Source of the DNA: Poa pratensis
Taxonomy: Eukaryota; Streptophyta; Magnoliopsida; Poales; Poaceae
DNA: 64,000 nucleotides
Reading direction: 5' to 3'
Assembly: GCA_947311845.1 (NCBI GenBank)
Contig: CAMZMU010000069.1
Span: 10,791,424 to 10,855,423, forward strand
Part shown: positions 1 to 10,992 of the stretch, one piece after another
Numbering within the stretch: position 1 is the first letter of the stretch
Layout of the letters: each line of letters opens with the position of its first letter
Notes under the pieces: model-generated
Databases searched by the model: none
What the model was told of the DNA's origin: nothing
Seen by the model: only the letters and a program-made list of their open reading frames with translations
Position numbers and translations under genes: made by a program

Positions 1-2
1 GA

Positions 3-365
3 CGAGACGGCATGCATCCAGGGCAGTTTCAAGGGCCTGCCAGCTATGCTCTTACCAAGGAGGAGAAGGAAATCTTTTTTGAAGTCCTTTTCAGTATCAA
101 GGTCCCGTCTGGCTTCTCGTCGAATATAAAGGGAATAGTAAATATGAAAGAGAAAAAATTCCAAAACCTAAAGTCTCATGACTGCCACGTGCTTATGACG
201 CAATTGCTTCCGGTTGCATTGAGGGGAATTCTAGCGGAAAATGTTCGACTGGCCATTGTGAAGGTATGTGCATTCCTCAATGCAATTTCTCAGAAGGTAA
301 TCGATCGAGAAAGTCTATCAGGGTTACAAATTGATGTAGTCCAATGTCTGGTCAGCTTCGAGTGA
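3..365 (+). pseudogene. CACTA TNP2-type transposase fragment (DUF4218 region)
   Basis: The open frame runs in from the left edge and stops at 365. The translation contains FQGPASYALTKEEKEIFF, HDCHVLMTQLLPVALRG and VCAFLNAISQKVI, which I recognise as the DUF4218 part near the C-terminus of plant TNP2-like CACTA transposases. In the family the chain continues well past VVQCLVSFE with a phenylalanine/proline-rich stretch. Here a stop follows at once and unrelated sequence begins, so this is a truncated piece. The catalytic core is not in the window. It cannot encode an active transposase by itself. Confidence 0.8.
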
Positions 366-724
366 CCATCACGAACCACTACTACCTCGAGCTCACTCCG
401 GAGCAGCGGATGGATCCCCGCTGGGATCCCGACTACCGCCCGACTTGGGACACCTTCTTCATCAATCGGCGTGAGAGGTCGCTCGCCAGGTACGAGGAGG
501 ACGGCCCGCCTCCTTCGAACTTCAACGAGGCCGGCCGTCGGCTGTGGTGGGGTGGCCGGACTCTCCAGAGCGTCATGAACTACATCACGGCCGGCGATAA
601 CCCCCGCCTGCGCTACCCTCACTTCCAGTCTAGGCGAGCGCCGTCCGACGACAATGACGATGACGGCAGCGACTACGACGACTACGAGGACGAGTATTAT
701 AGGCCTAGGCAGGAGTATGACTAA
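344..724 (+). CDS. Small acidic ORF joined to the transposase fragment
   Basis: This 126-codon frame overlaps the end of the transposase fragment by 22 bp in another frame. The middle is rich in Trp, Tyr and Arg (PRWDPDYRPTWDTFFINRRE; RRLWWGGRTLQS). The C-terminal 30 residues are nearly all Asp, Glu and Tyr. I recall similar proteins as repeat-associated hypotheticals in wheat but cannot name a family. The ATG lies within the old transposase sequence, so this start may be artificial. It may be an exon of a captured gene rather than a protein in its own right. Confidence 0.35.
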   Translation: MSGQLRVTITNHYYLELTPEQRMDPRWDPDYRPTWDTFFINRRERSLARYEEDGPPPSNFNEAGRRLWWGGRTLQSVMNYITAGDNPRLRYPHFQSRRAPSDDNDDDGSDYDDYEDEYYRPRQEYD

Positions 725-1260
725 CCTGAGCTGGTCTATGTACCCAAGATTGTTGTCATTCCCTACTGCTGGTCTAGCTACGACGACGATCGCGTAAAAT
801 GTATTCTTTATCTCTGCATTTCCAACTAATGATATTTAGCATCTGAATAAGTAATCTGAATATGAACTGACTATCATTTCGCAGTTGTTGATTCATAAGG
901 GAGAGGTAGTATTGCAATTCACTGTGGCAAGTTAGAATAATTATTTTATAAAACAGAAAATGGTTTTGAATTAATTATTCAAATCCAAACACTTTTCATG
1001 TTGAAAGTTTAGTGAGATTCAAAAATATGCAAAAGATAAAAGTTAATGCATTTTTTAATTCAAAATGGCAAAATGGTTAATAGTTTGTAGAGTTAGAATA
1101 ATTATTTTATAAAACATAAAATGTATTTGGAATACTTATTCAAATTCAAGCACTTTTCATGTTAAAAGTTTTCTCAAATTCATAAGTATGCAAAAACTGT
1201 TTCATTCAAATGTTCAAATATTTAAAATTGTGCTAGATTTAAAAAAATGTCAAAACGGTA
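725..1260. other. AT-rich CACTA interior, no gene seen
   Basis: A diverged short repetition is visible: a block around 931-1000 (gttagaataattattttataaaaca, followed by cttttcatgttgaaagttt) recurs at 1090-1170. No ORF or RNA gene was recognised. Confidence 0.5.
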
Positions 1261-1369
1261 CGCTATTTGGCCCAGCCCACGCAATTTTTTGGCCTTTTGT
1301 CCCGGCCCATCTCACCAGCCGGGACTAAAGCCCGTGCTGTGAGCGGGAACGCGAAAAGCCCTCACCACC

Positions 1370-1450
1370 CCTTTAGTCGCGGCCCGTGGCTCAAACCGCG
1401 ACTAAAGACCCCCTTTAGTCCCGGCTTGAGCCACGGGCCGCGACTAAAGG
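1370..1450. repeat. Subterminal inverted repeat (hairpin) of the CACTA element
   Basis: The arm 1370-1394 (cctttagtcgcggcccgtgg, then ctcaa) is the exact reverse complement of 1426-1450. The same TTTAGTC(C/G)CGG core recurs near the 3' terminus at 6843-7010. Such short repeats are where CACTA transposases bind. Here the hairpin lies 50-130 bp before the probable 5' end of the protease transcript, so it may also act as its promoter region or as a small-RNA source. Confidence 0.7.
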
Positions 1451-2800
1451 CCCTCCACTACTTAAGCGGTTCCCAATCTGGGACTTAGCCATTTCATCGA
1501 AGACGAAGGGCAGAAGCAGAGGAGACACCGTCAGGCTGCCAAAATCCACCGCGCCCTCGACGTCCGCCGGCGCCGCTCTCCTCTGCCGCCGCGCCCGTGC
1601 TCGCGCTCGCCGTCGAGGTCCAGACGCCGCCGCCCAGTGCTCGCCACCCCCGTGCTCGCGCTCGCCCGACGCCGGATCGAGGTCAGCCCCTCTCCGACGC
1701 CGACGCCGTGCTCAGCGTCGCCGCCCCCTCTTCTGGTGAGACTCTGAGCACTCCGGTGCCCTCCATCTCCTCCCTCTTCTTCTTGTTCGCCTTCCCCGAG
1801 CACCACCTGCACCGTCCGCCGCCGTGGGAGATTGTCGCCGGAGCATCTCCGGTGGTCAAAACCAAGCGGCGCCGCCAACAATCTCTGGGAGATTCTTGCC
1901 GGAGCATCTCCGGGAGATTTTGTAGAATTTTATCTTCAATTTCCAAATATTTTGTAAATATCCAGTGTTGCATCTCTAGTATATTTTGTATAATTTGAAG
2001 TATATTGTTTGTATAACTTTTGTCTAGCAAGCTACAATGGAAACAAATATAAATTCTTGTGACTTATTTGTCACTTAACCAAATATCTAGCAACATTTCC
2101 AAATATTTGTAATAGTTTTTGTGGTATATAGTTTTAATGCATTATCAAAAAAATGATTGGAAAACTATAGTGGTATGCATTTTGAAGTATGATTGGAAAA
2201 CTATAGTGGTATATATTTTGAAGTAATATAAAATATCTTGAACTCATTTTCAAAATGGAATAAGTTATGAAAACCATTTTATGTTTTAAAGTATGATAAT
2301 TCATTTAAATAAATTCTAGACAAAGTAATTTTTAGTAATTGATTTGTAGTAATTTTTGTAATTGATTTGTAGTGGATATATTGTGACTTAATAGATTTGT
2401 AGTAATTTTTAAATTACAAAGTATTGATGATAACAATTGAGTAAAAAAATAGAATATTGCAAAGTATTGATGATAACAATTGAGCAAATATTTTAGGGTA
2501 TTTTTAGTTGCATAGAATATTGCTATGTTCAAAAATAGAGTAAAAAAATAGAGTACAAGTTTTTTGCATTTTTAGTTGCATAGAATATTGCTATGTTCAA
2601 AAATAGAGTACAATTTTTTTTTGCATTTTTAGTTGCATAGAATATTGCTATGTTCAAAAATAGAGTACAATTTTAGTTGCATAGAATATTGCATTTTTAG
2701 TTGTGTATTTTAGTGCAAATATTGCTATGTTCAAATATTGATAGAGATAGAGATAATATTATGCATTTTGAAATAATATTGTGTGCATTTTGCAGAAACT

Positions 2801-5800
2801 ATGGATCCACCTAGTCCAACCCGCAGAGACCTAATACAGGAAGAAATTCTCGAGAATATAATCCACGACGCCCCAGATGCTGATCCAGCCGAATCTCCGT
2901 CGTCGTATCTGAACCCCTCCGGGGATGGAATGGAGGTCGACCGAAGTGAGGATGAAGTCGACGGCTCCGATGATGGAGAAGGCGATAGCTCCGATGATGG
3001 AGAAGCCGGTGGACCCTTAACGAAGTCCGGCGAGGTAGATATGAAGTTCGGCGATCAGTAGATGCATTACTTAAGTTGTATATATATAAATTGACGAATG
3101 TTTCTTCTCTTAGGCCTCCACATCGAGCAAATCTTCCAAACGAGGCCCGACCAAAATGTTGGCCCCATCTACGCATTATACATTTGAGGTCATAGCCCCT
3201 ACGGGCGAACCGAAGGAACCCAAGAAGGCTGCCGATGTATTTAGAAAACAATGCGGAGTTCTGGTTAGGGATCACGTCCCGATCACCGTTCGAGACTGGA
3301 ATAAGCGCAAAGGGGCGAACGATAGTGAGTATGTCGCCGAAAGGTACAAAGAGGGTCTTTGGAATGACCTCATGGCACATTTCACCCTGCCAGAATTTGA
3401 GGATCCTGCCGACACTGCAAAATTGAGGAAGAAAGTCATGAAGTGGACTCTTACGAAGATGGCCGAACTATTCCGGGTGTGGAAGAAAAGATTATGGCAA
3501 GAATATCTGACGAAAAAGACTGCTCCAGTATTTGAAGGCTATCTAGCGAAGCAGGCGAATCACTGGAACGCATTTAAGGAGTACAAGGAGTCACAAAATG
3601 CCAAGGCGATCTCAGTAAGGAACAAGAAAAATGCTGACAAAAAAAATATCACCATAAATTGGGGCCAGGGGGCTACGAGACTGCCATGCCAAAGTGGGAT
3701 AAAAAAGAGCAAGAGCTGCTTGCTAAAGGGATCCAACCAGAATGGATGCGCGACGAATGGGAATTGAGGGCAAGAAATTGGTTCCTTGCGCATGGGGGTT
3801 CATACGACGAAACAACAGGGGACCTTATTTGCAGTGACGGGATTAGGGTACCCAGGGAAAATTGGCTTAAAGTGGTGAAAGAAATTAAAGAGGGGAAGTT
3901 AAAGTTCCGTCCCGATAGAGAGAAAGACTTGCTGACACTGGTCCTCGGGAATGACGAAAAAGGAGGACGAACACGAGGCTTTGGCCCTTCCGTCCCGTGG
4001 TGGCTTGGGTTTGCCAAAGACGTAGAAACTTACAGAAGCCGAGCGAGAGCAAAGCAGCGACAGCAGGAGGAGGAGGGAGACAAGTTCAACCAGTTGCTTG
4101 CCAGAATTAACCACCAGCAGCAGCAGATTGACGAACTTAGAGGAGTAGTGCGCCCGCAAGATCCTGTACTCGATATTACCGCCGGTCCATCTCAGCGGAA
4201 AAGCAGCGTGGGTGACTCGGAGGTCCCGGCTGACGATGCACGGCGGATGATAGATGGCGGTCCCGGCTACCCCGTGGATGGAATCAAGGATGCAATATCT
4301 TGTGAGCTCCATCAGAAATTGAAGAACATATCCATGAAGGTGGCGGTCGGATATGCTTTACCTTGTCCACCTGACGCACGCTGGCAAGACCGTGAGATTC
4401 CAGCTGGCTATGCTAAAGTCGTGGTGGATGAAATCGTATCGGGGTCTCATGCTATGGAGCTTGACATCCCTGGACCTGGAGATGAGAGGACACTCGGAGA
4501 AGTTGTGGGTGATACCATTCTATGGGACAAGAACTACATCAAGTTTCCAGGGTCGACGCCAAGGACAACACCGCCTCCGAGTCGTCGCAGGTCACCTACA
4601 CCTCCATCACCTCCAAGAAGCACACCCCATGACTACGACCACCACAGCGCGAGTCCATCTCGATCTCCGCCGCCGGACTTGGGTCGGCCGTCTTCGCCGC
4701 CGCCTTTGCCCGCTAAGGACAATAAGCGGAAGCGTGCTCCGTCGATGAGTACTAACCGACGCAGCAGCCCAAAACGACAAATGTCGCCCCTCCCAAGAGT
4801 ACCTCATAAGAATCTTCCCATCAGAGCTTACGATCTTACTGACGAGCAAACCGCAGCGATCGCAATGGCCGAAAAAGATGCGCATTTTGCAAAGATGAAA
4901 CCCAAGCCCGCCCCGGTATACACCGAGAAGCAAAAAGCGTGGGCACGTGATTTTCTGAACACAAAATCGCAATATGAGTTGCACCATAAGCCAGATGACT
5001 ATGTACGCACACTTCGGAAGGAAGTGGAGAAGAGCAAATCAAGTAAAAGTGCAAGCGGGAGCAAATCAGGTAAAAGTGCAAGCGGGAACAGAAGGGACGT
5101 TCCCCAGCTCGGAGAACAGGCCAAACAATCGATCCCATCCCTCAAGGTGTTATCCGAAAACGTTCCCCAGGTGCTGCAGCAGGATATGGAAGAAGCTGCG
5201 AAGTTGGCGGCCTCTATGGGTGTGACTGTTGCTGAATTGCTAGGTTCCCAAGACGACAAGTTACCCAAGGCTGATGTTGTCCCTACATATGTCCCAGGGA
5301 AGCCTTTGGTCAGCAAAGAGAAGTTGGAACAACTGCCAACACATATGCGGAATTTGCATGACTGGTACTTGAGTGTGGTAGGGGGGGGGCAGAACAATGA
5401 TCGTGGCGAAAGTCCCACATGAGTACTTCTTCCGACCCGAAGAGGTCCATGTTGACTTTTCAGAAATCTTCCAGTTATACAATTTCGACGCCCTCGACAA
5501 AACTCTCATGAGTTGCTATTGTCTGTAAGTTGTTGAATTCATTGTACATATAAGTTGTTCAGTTTTTCAGTTGTTCAGTTCATTGCATGTAATTATCCTC
5601 ATTATATCCTTTTGTACTCTATTATGCAGAATGAAGATCCGGGAATGTAAAAGAAAGATCTATAGTGTTGGGTTCATTGACCCAGATAAAGTAAATATAT
5701 ATTCGCTAACGACGAAACCCGACGAGACGGCGGATAACCTTCTAAGGTTTCTAACGGAGCAACATTTCTGTGACCACATACTGTTTCCTTACAACTTCCA

Positions 5801-6578
5801 GTGAGGGTCTTACTCTGTTGTACACATTCACTTTTGCTTACTCGATGTTAAGTGTAATTGATGAGTTACTGACGTATATAAACGTGTGCAGGTTCCACTG
5901 GATTCTGCTAGACATTCAAGTTGATAAGGGAATAGTTGAAGTCATGGACCCATTAAAGAGACACCTGGAAGAGTTCCGCGACATGCAGGACATGCTCCAG
6001 AGGTAATTTTCGCGCTATATCGGTCTCTTTCGTTGATTTCATGAGATATCAGGTAATGAATAACTCATTCATTAATTCATTTTCTTTGCCGGGCAGGGTT
6101 TGGAACCTGTTCAGGAGTCTGGTGACGGGTTCCTTTAGTGAGAAGCTGACGTTTACTCCGGTCACGGTAAGTAGTACGAGATATGTCCGCGCATCTCTTT
6201 AATTCTAGTTTCAATACAATTATGATGCTAGATTATTATTTTGATTGAATTCTATTCTCGTAAAGTGCGCGAGGCAGCCACCGGGGACGAATCTATGTGG
6301 ATACTACGTTTGCGAGTTCATTCGCACGTTTACCACTGAGCACAATGATTATAGACTCTACGTAAGCAATACATTCACAACATTATTTTATTACCGTCAC
6401 TTTTTGTTATCATGATTGATGTTCATATTGATCTCCTTTTCTTATATAGTTCGAGAGAATGCGGGATCGGCTCCTACCAGAGCAACGCCTACTAGGAATT
6501 GCAGAGGAACTGGCGGGATTTTTGATGAAAGAGATGGTAGACGACGCCGGAGAATTTAGTGTGAATAGGCGCTACTGA
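2801..6578 (+). pseudogene. CACTA-encoded Ulp1-type (C48) cysteine protease gene, frameshifted
   Basis: The coding part is spread over seven exons with GT-AG introns: 2796-3034 (ATG 2801), 3114-5524, 5630-5800, 5892-6002, 6097-6166, 6266-6361 and 6450-6578. A 5' UTR intron probably runs from about 1736 to 2795. The N-terminal half is the plant transposase-associated region typical of wheat CACTA proteins. It includes an acidic start, a KRKRAPS basic stretch and SP-rich linkers. The last exons form a Ulp1/SENP-like protease: His in FHWILLDIQ (exon 4), Asp in VMDPLK, and the QPPGTNLCGYY box with the likely catalytic Cys (exon 6). Two single-base errors in homopolymers break the frame, at the A8 run 3639-3646 and the G9 run 5381-5389. 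Downstream splice phases remain intact, so the decay is recent or the runs are mis-assembled. Confidence 0.8.
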
Positions 6579-8124
6579 TGATCCCCGGCCGTGTAATCGA
6601 ATAGACGGGCTCTAGTCCCGGTAATTGTGATCTCCATGTAACTATCAAAATTGTATATATTTGTATATGCTCGATCGTAAGACAAGTTATCTTATATATA
6701 TGCACGAACGTGTACGGTATGTGGTAGCGTAGAAATACCGCTAAAAGAAAACAATTATCTTTGTATGCTCGAAGAAAGAAAATAAAAGAAAACAAATAAA
6801 CCCTAAACCCTAAAGAAATAAATAAAAGAAAACAAAATTACCCACGGGCCGTGACTAAAGGGGTTGCCCCCAGCGCGCCCCGCAGGCGGCCACGTGGAGG
6901 ACCTACAGTCCCGGCTGGTAACTAGCCCGGGACTAAAGGTTTGCCCTTTAGTCCCGCTTATCCTGTCCCGGTTCTCGAACCGGGACTAAATCCCTCACGG
7001 GTCGGGACAGAAAGCCCTGTCTCCACTAGTGATATGGCGGCGACAGGTTTGATATTTTCTGTTAGCCTAAACTCTCCGCACATTTCGTTTTTATCATTTT
7101 CTTACATGAATAAGATACAATCACCTGCGTTCAGTTAGGCACGGGACGTGCACTAGATTTTCTGGTCAGATAGTTAGCTAGTTTTCAGTTAGTGGCGAGG
7201 TGCGCTAAGTGGTCGTGGTATGGCGCGACGGAAGCAGAACGTGACTCAGTTAGTTGATTTTTAATCTCCTATATATTCTGAATAACAAGTCCAGAAAATA
7301 AGTTTATGCGGCACCGAATTCTCTTTCGTTCTCTGTATTTTGCTGTTGTGTTTGCAGTGTTAACCTTCAGAAAATTCAGAGCTTAAGGAAACGGCAACGA
7401 CAGTTTCATGGGAAACTTCGAGATATCATTTGACAGTACACTGAGGACCCTTCATCACTCAATGAGGCACCGCTCTATGAGCAAAATATCCCTCAATGTT
7501 CTCAAAGTGATGGTAGTCCTATGGCCGCTGACCCCATATTGAGTGGTGCTGATTCACAAGGCCTAATACATGATGTCCAGCAGAATTCACTCATCGTTTG
7601 CAAGAATAAGCAGACTATTCTTCACGTGGGTGTCAATCAACAACTGGTTCATCTAATCCAGAATGTGATCAGCACATCCTTAATGTATTTGAGAGATCTC
7701 TGAATGAGCAAGTTCGTTCAAAGGAGCTCAAAGAACTTGAAATAAGGCTTAACATGAGAAGGTTACAACTGAACAAATCTTATTTAGCTCCCAGATCCTA
7801 CTCACAAATGTTAGAGAAGATAAAGATCTCTATGGGATTTCAGAAAGCTGCTTTCAGAGAGGAGAAATAAAAAATTCAAATGGAGGACACAAGACATGCA
7901 GAACTCCTTAGAGGCTCATAGATATGCATCTTACAGCAGTGGTTTTTATGTCTGCCTGTTCCGCATATGAACATATATTCATTCGTATCTGCAGTAAGAT
8001 TTATCTCATTGCATAATGTGCAACTGCTTCAAGGTATGTGTCATTGTCTTTTTTATCCGTGGAGTGTTTAATTACTATGAATTATTTGGTAAAAACAAGC
8101 TCATCTACTTTTATTCTCAGAACC

Positions 8125-8691
8125 ACATGTTCAATCTTTTTTTAGCAGTTTCCTCAGAGATCTTCATCATTAACGCAACCTTCATTTTGCTCATTCATGG
8201 AGTTGTATTTAGTACCTCTAAGAAATATTATTATCCACCGTTAGTTAGTAAAGAATCACAATTTTGATTTAGTAAAAACCATCTACAGCCAACAAATACC
8301 TTCTTTCTTTTCTCTTTTGTTGTGTAAATGTTCAATTGCAATTCATTGAATCGGTTCCATTCTGTCCTCATATTGCAATGAATCGAGATTGATACGGAGT
8401 GAATTAATGATGTTTGAGCTTGTACTTTTTTTGAGTGTCTATTTATTTTCGATTGGTATCTATGAATTGATCACAAGCCGAAACATGGTTACATTTTTCT
8501 TAGAGGTACTAAATACATCTTGCTACTCACTCAGTTTATTTTTCATAATAAGATTATATTTTTCGGCATGTTCAATCTTTTTTTAGCAGTTTCCCCAGAG
8601 ATCTTCATCATTAACACAACCTTCATTTTGCTCATTCATGGAGTTGTATTTAGTACCTCTAAGAAAGATGATTATCCACCCTTAGTTAGTA
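8125..8691 (+). repeat. 125-bp direct repeat, two copies
   Basis: The block 8125-8250 (catgttcaatctttttttag ... ccgttagttagta) recurs at 8567-8691 with few mismatches, 442 bp apart. The intervening 316 bp is AT-rich without features. It lies in the former CPR5-like intron and looks like a local duplication. Confidence 0.8.
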
Positions 8692-8715
8692 ATGTGGGTT
8701 GGTTTGGATTACTTA

Positions 8716-9495
8716 GGCCCTATTTGTTTGGGCTTCTGAAGCCCAAACAAACAGTAACAAATTGAAAAACACGGTGTAGAAGCGCGGTCCGGAAATGCAC
8801 TGAAGAATTGAAGCAGAGCGGAAGCAGCGGCGGAGGTGCTTCCGCAGCTTCCTACTCAAAAATAGCGAATGGTTTTTCCTTATTGCCCACTCTGTCGCTA
8901 ATAATTACAAGCGCATTGCCACTCCGGTGCATTTCCACTTTCGCTTCGCATGCGCATCCCGCCTAGGGCGTACAGTACCGTGTTCGCATGCGCACCTTCC
9001 TGTACGCTCGCATGCGCATCTAGCTAGCTGTAGGATACCTGTATGTGTGTTGGGAGTTAAGATATATTCTATCTCACACAAATATATTTTGACTTGAAAT
9101 AATTTGTATATGAAATATGTGCGTCTCGACGAGTAGATTCCATTCCCGTGATCAGTTTTGAGTTTCATGTACTGTAGGTTCTTAATTTTGGACCAAAGTT
9201 CGCACCTTTTTTAGACGAATTTTATTAATTCGTCGCACTCATTGTCCATTTGAAATTTAATTTCAGGAGTAGATTCATATCATCGTCTTCTAAAACTTTT
9301 GTATTGTAACTTTTTCGTTTCGAGGAACATATATGAATACAACTTCTTCGCCATTTAGGGTCATTCTAGACATTTCATTCTTCAAACCAACATCAGCAGC
9401 CATTAAAATCACTCCTGCCAAACATCAAATTTCTATTTCCAACAGCTGCTTCTCACAGCTGCTTTTCAACAGCATCAGACCAAACAAACAGACCC
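8716..9495. mobile_element. PIF/Harbinger-type element, 780 bp, TSD TTA
   Basis: The left end is TTA|GGCCCTATTTGTTTGG and the right end is CCAAACAAACAGACCC|TTA, which gives 16-bp imperfect terminal inverted repeats flanked by a 3-bp TTA duplication (8713-8715 and 9496-9498). GG...CC termini with a TTA target are diagnostic of PIF/Harbinger (Tourist-like) elements. No transposase is encoded, so it is non-autonomous. Its middle (9100-9270) shares a block with a Helitron at 61608-61760. Confidence 0.8.
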
Positions 9496-9577
9496 TTAGC
9501 GTTGCACGCCTAGGAGGTCAGCGTGCTTGTTTTTGTTTTGCAGGAGCCCAAATCTTGGTGGATGCGGTTGAATTGAA

Positions 9578-9984
9578 AGCTCAAAGGCAAAGCCATTTCT
9601 CTTCGCTGCTTGGATGTGGTCATTCTCTGGAGTTCTGTCAGGCGGAACAACAATGAGGCACCTGTGTTCTGAAGATGAAGTTTGTCCCAGTGTTGTCATA
9701 TGTGATGGGTTTCAGTAGAGCAACAATGGCAGCTATGTTTGCCTGGCTTGGTGTCACCCTCAGGCCTCGCTCAGTCTCTGTTACTACTACTTCGTGTAGA
9801 AGCTTAAAACATCTGATGAACCAGGTTTTGATAGTTGTGCTTTGTCAGAAGCGATACCAAGAGCGAGATGCTTCATTTGGCCTATGTAATTCAAGCCTGC
9901 CGAGAATGCTCAATATTTTTTTATTAAAGAATGTTCAATATATCATGTAGATTCAATATAACGCAAGGTGATTGCTGATATCTC
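9578..9984. other. Junction sequence between CPR5 relic and LINE
   Basis: A 36-bp segment at 9579-9614 (aagctcaaaggcaaagccat...cgctgctt) is repeated inside the LINE at 10362-10397, so part of this stretch is LINE-derived. An open frame at 9675-9950 has no family I recognise. Confidence 0.4.
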
Positions 9985-10627
9985 TTTCTGGTCTGATCAT
10001 TGCATGGTATGACCCCGAAAGATCAGTATCCTGCTCTCTTCAAGCATAGCAAATGCATGGAAGTTACTGTTGCTGATGGGCTCACGAATCAAAAATGGAT
10101 TTCTTTAATCAGGCCCAACCCTTCCGAACAGGTCATAAGAGAGTGGCACAAATATCACGTGATCCTCCTCACAACCTCTGCTAATACTGTTTGCCTTGGA
10201 GGTGGACTGCTGATGGATCTCATTCGGCCAAATAAGCGTATAACCTTCAGCTTATGGGCAGGATTGAATGTTGTTACAAAGGTGGCTTTCCCATCGCCCT
10301 GATGCCAACCTTGAGCACTGTCGATCTTCAGGAATGGTGGATCAACGCCCTCACAGCTTGGAAGCTCAAAGGCAAAGCCATTTCTCTTCGCTGCTTCATT
10401 TGGCGCGAACTACATGATTTTTAACGGTAAATCTTTGAGATTCTTTGGATCAGCGACAAGATTTCCAATGAGCCATCTGTTCGCATTAGGGCAGGCCTGA
10501 AGGGTATTGCTTGGATGGGCGCACTGTAACTGAATCTCACCCTTCTCTGTACAGTTTTCTTCTTCTTTTTTCATTGCTCTCTCTTAATGAAATGAACGCA
10601 GCCCTGCTACCATTCAAAAAAAACGCA
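9985..10627 (+). mobile_element. LINE 3' fragment (zf-RVT region and tail)
   Basis: The plus-strand translation shows the region after the reverse transcriptase of plant L1-type LINEs: TPKDQYPALFKHSKCMEVTVADG, SEQVIREWHKYHVILL, then after a frame change LQEWWINALTAWKLKGKAIS. The 3' end has an ATGAAATGAA motif followed by an A8 stretch at about 10615. The 14 bases gaacgcagccctgct occur before and after the A-run, which suggests slippage or a second priming event. It is 5'-truncated and frameshifted, hence dead. Confidence 0.7.
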
Positions 10628-10992
10628 GCCCTGCTGCTTTCGTAAAATATGTATTAATGAAACTGCAATAATTCAGTATGTAGATAAGTAGTACTATATT
10701 GCTATGTTAACATGCTTAATGTATTGATTGAAATCCACTCTCTGATGTTTATAAACCTGCAAAATATTTGTAGCACTACTGCACAAATGCTGCGAAATGT
10801 CAGCTTGAAAACACCTGTAACAACCCTACATTTCTTCCATCCATTTTGCAGCATTGCTGCCCACAAGCTGAAGTGCACCAAAAACACCACCCTAGTTACT
10901 TAAGATGTTTTTCTCAAAAAACAAAGAAGTTACTGAAGATGTGCACGTAATGTTTTTTTCTTGGGAACTGAGATCTCCACATAATAGAATTG
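10628..10992. other. Intergenic, 3' flank of the B3 gene
   Basis: No gene was recognised. It would hold the 3' UTR of the minus-strand B3 gene, whose stop codon is at 10993. Confidence 0.4.

Larger units (their letters stand above)
1..7031 (+). mobile_element. CACTA (En/Spm) transposon, 3' part
   Basis: The right terminus is readable: the sequence ends ...CTCCACTAGTG at 7031, whose reverse complement begins CACTAGTGGAGACAGGG, the form of a grass CACTA terminal repeat. Subterminal repeats built on TTTAGTCCCGG / CCGGGACTAAA lie at 6840-7010 and again at 1290-1450. The interior carries a transposase fragment (DUF4218 part) and a Ulp1-protease gene, the usual cargo of large Triticeae CACTA elements. 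No left CACTA end is visible, so the element starts upstream of the window, or 1-724 belongs to a second element. Two telomere-like CCCTAAA units occur near 6801-6814, probably by chance. Confidence 0.85.
7350..9577 (+). pseudogene. CPR5: CPR5-like gene relic, broken
   Basis: After a good acceptor (tttgcag, about 7357) the translation reads like the middle of plant CPR5, a membrane nucleoporin that regulates cell-cycle and effector-triggered immunity. Recognised stretches are ERSLNEQVRSKELKELEIRL, MLEKIKISMGFQKAAFREEK and ..DTRHAELLR..LTAVVFM, followed by a fragment EPKSWWM at about 9543-9565 after another acceptor. The frame has stops after FREEK and after the AELLR block. The N-terminal part and the multi-pass membrane C-terminus are absent. 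The gap between the two fragments (about 8035-9541) corresponds to an intron and carries a 125-bp duplication and a Harbinger element. The CACTA element ends 320 bp upstream and a LINE follows directly, so transposons have dismantled the gene. Confidence 0.7.

Noticed and set aside
1531..2030. Frames at the 5' leader of the CACTA protease gene
   Set aside because: They are GC-rich leader sequence before a 5' UTR intron, with no consistent protein.
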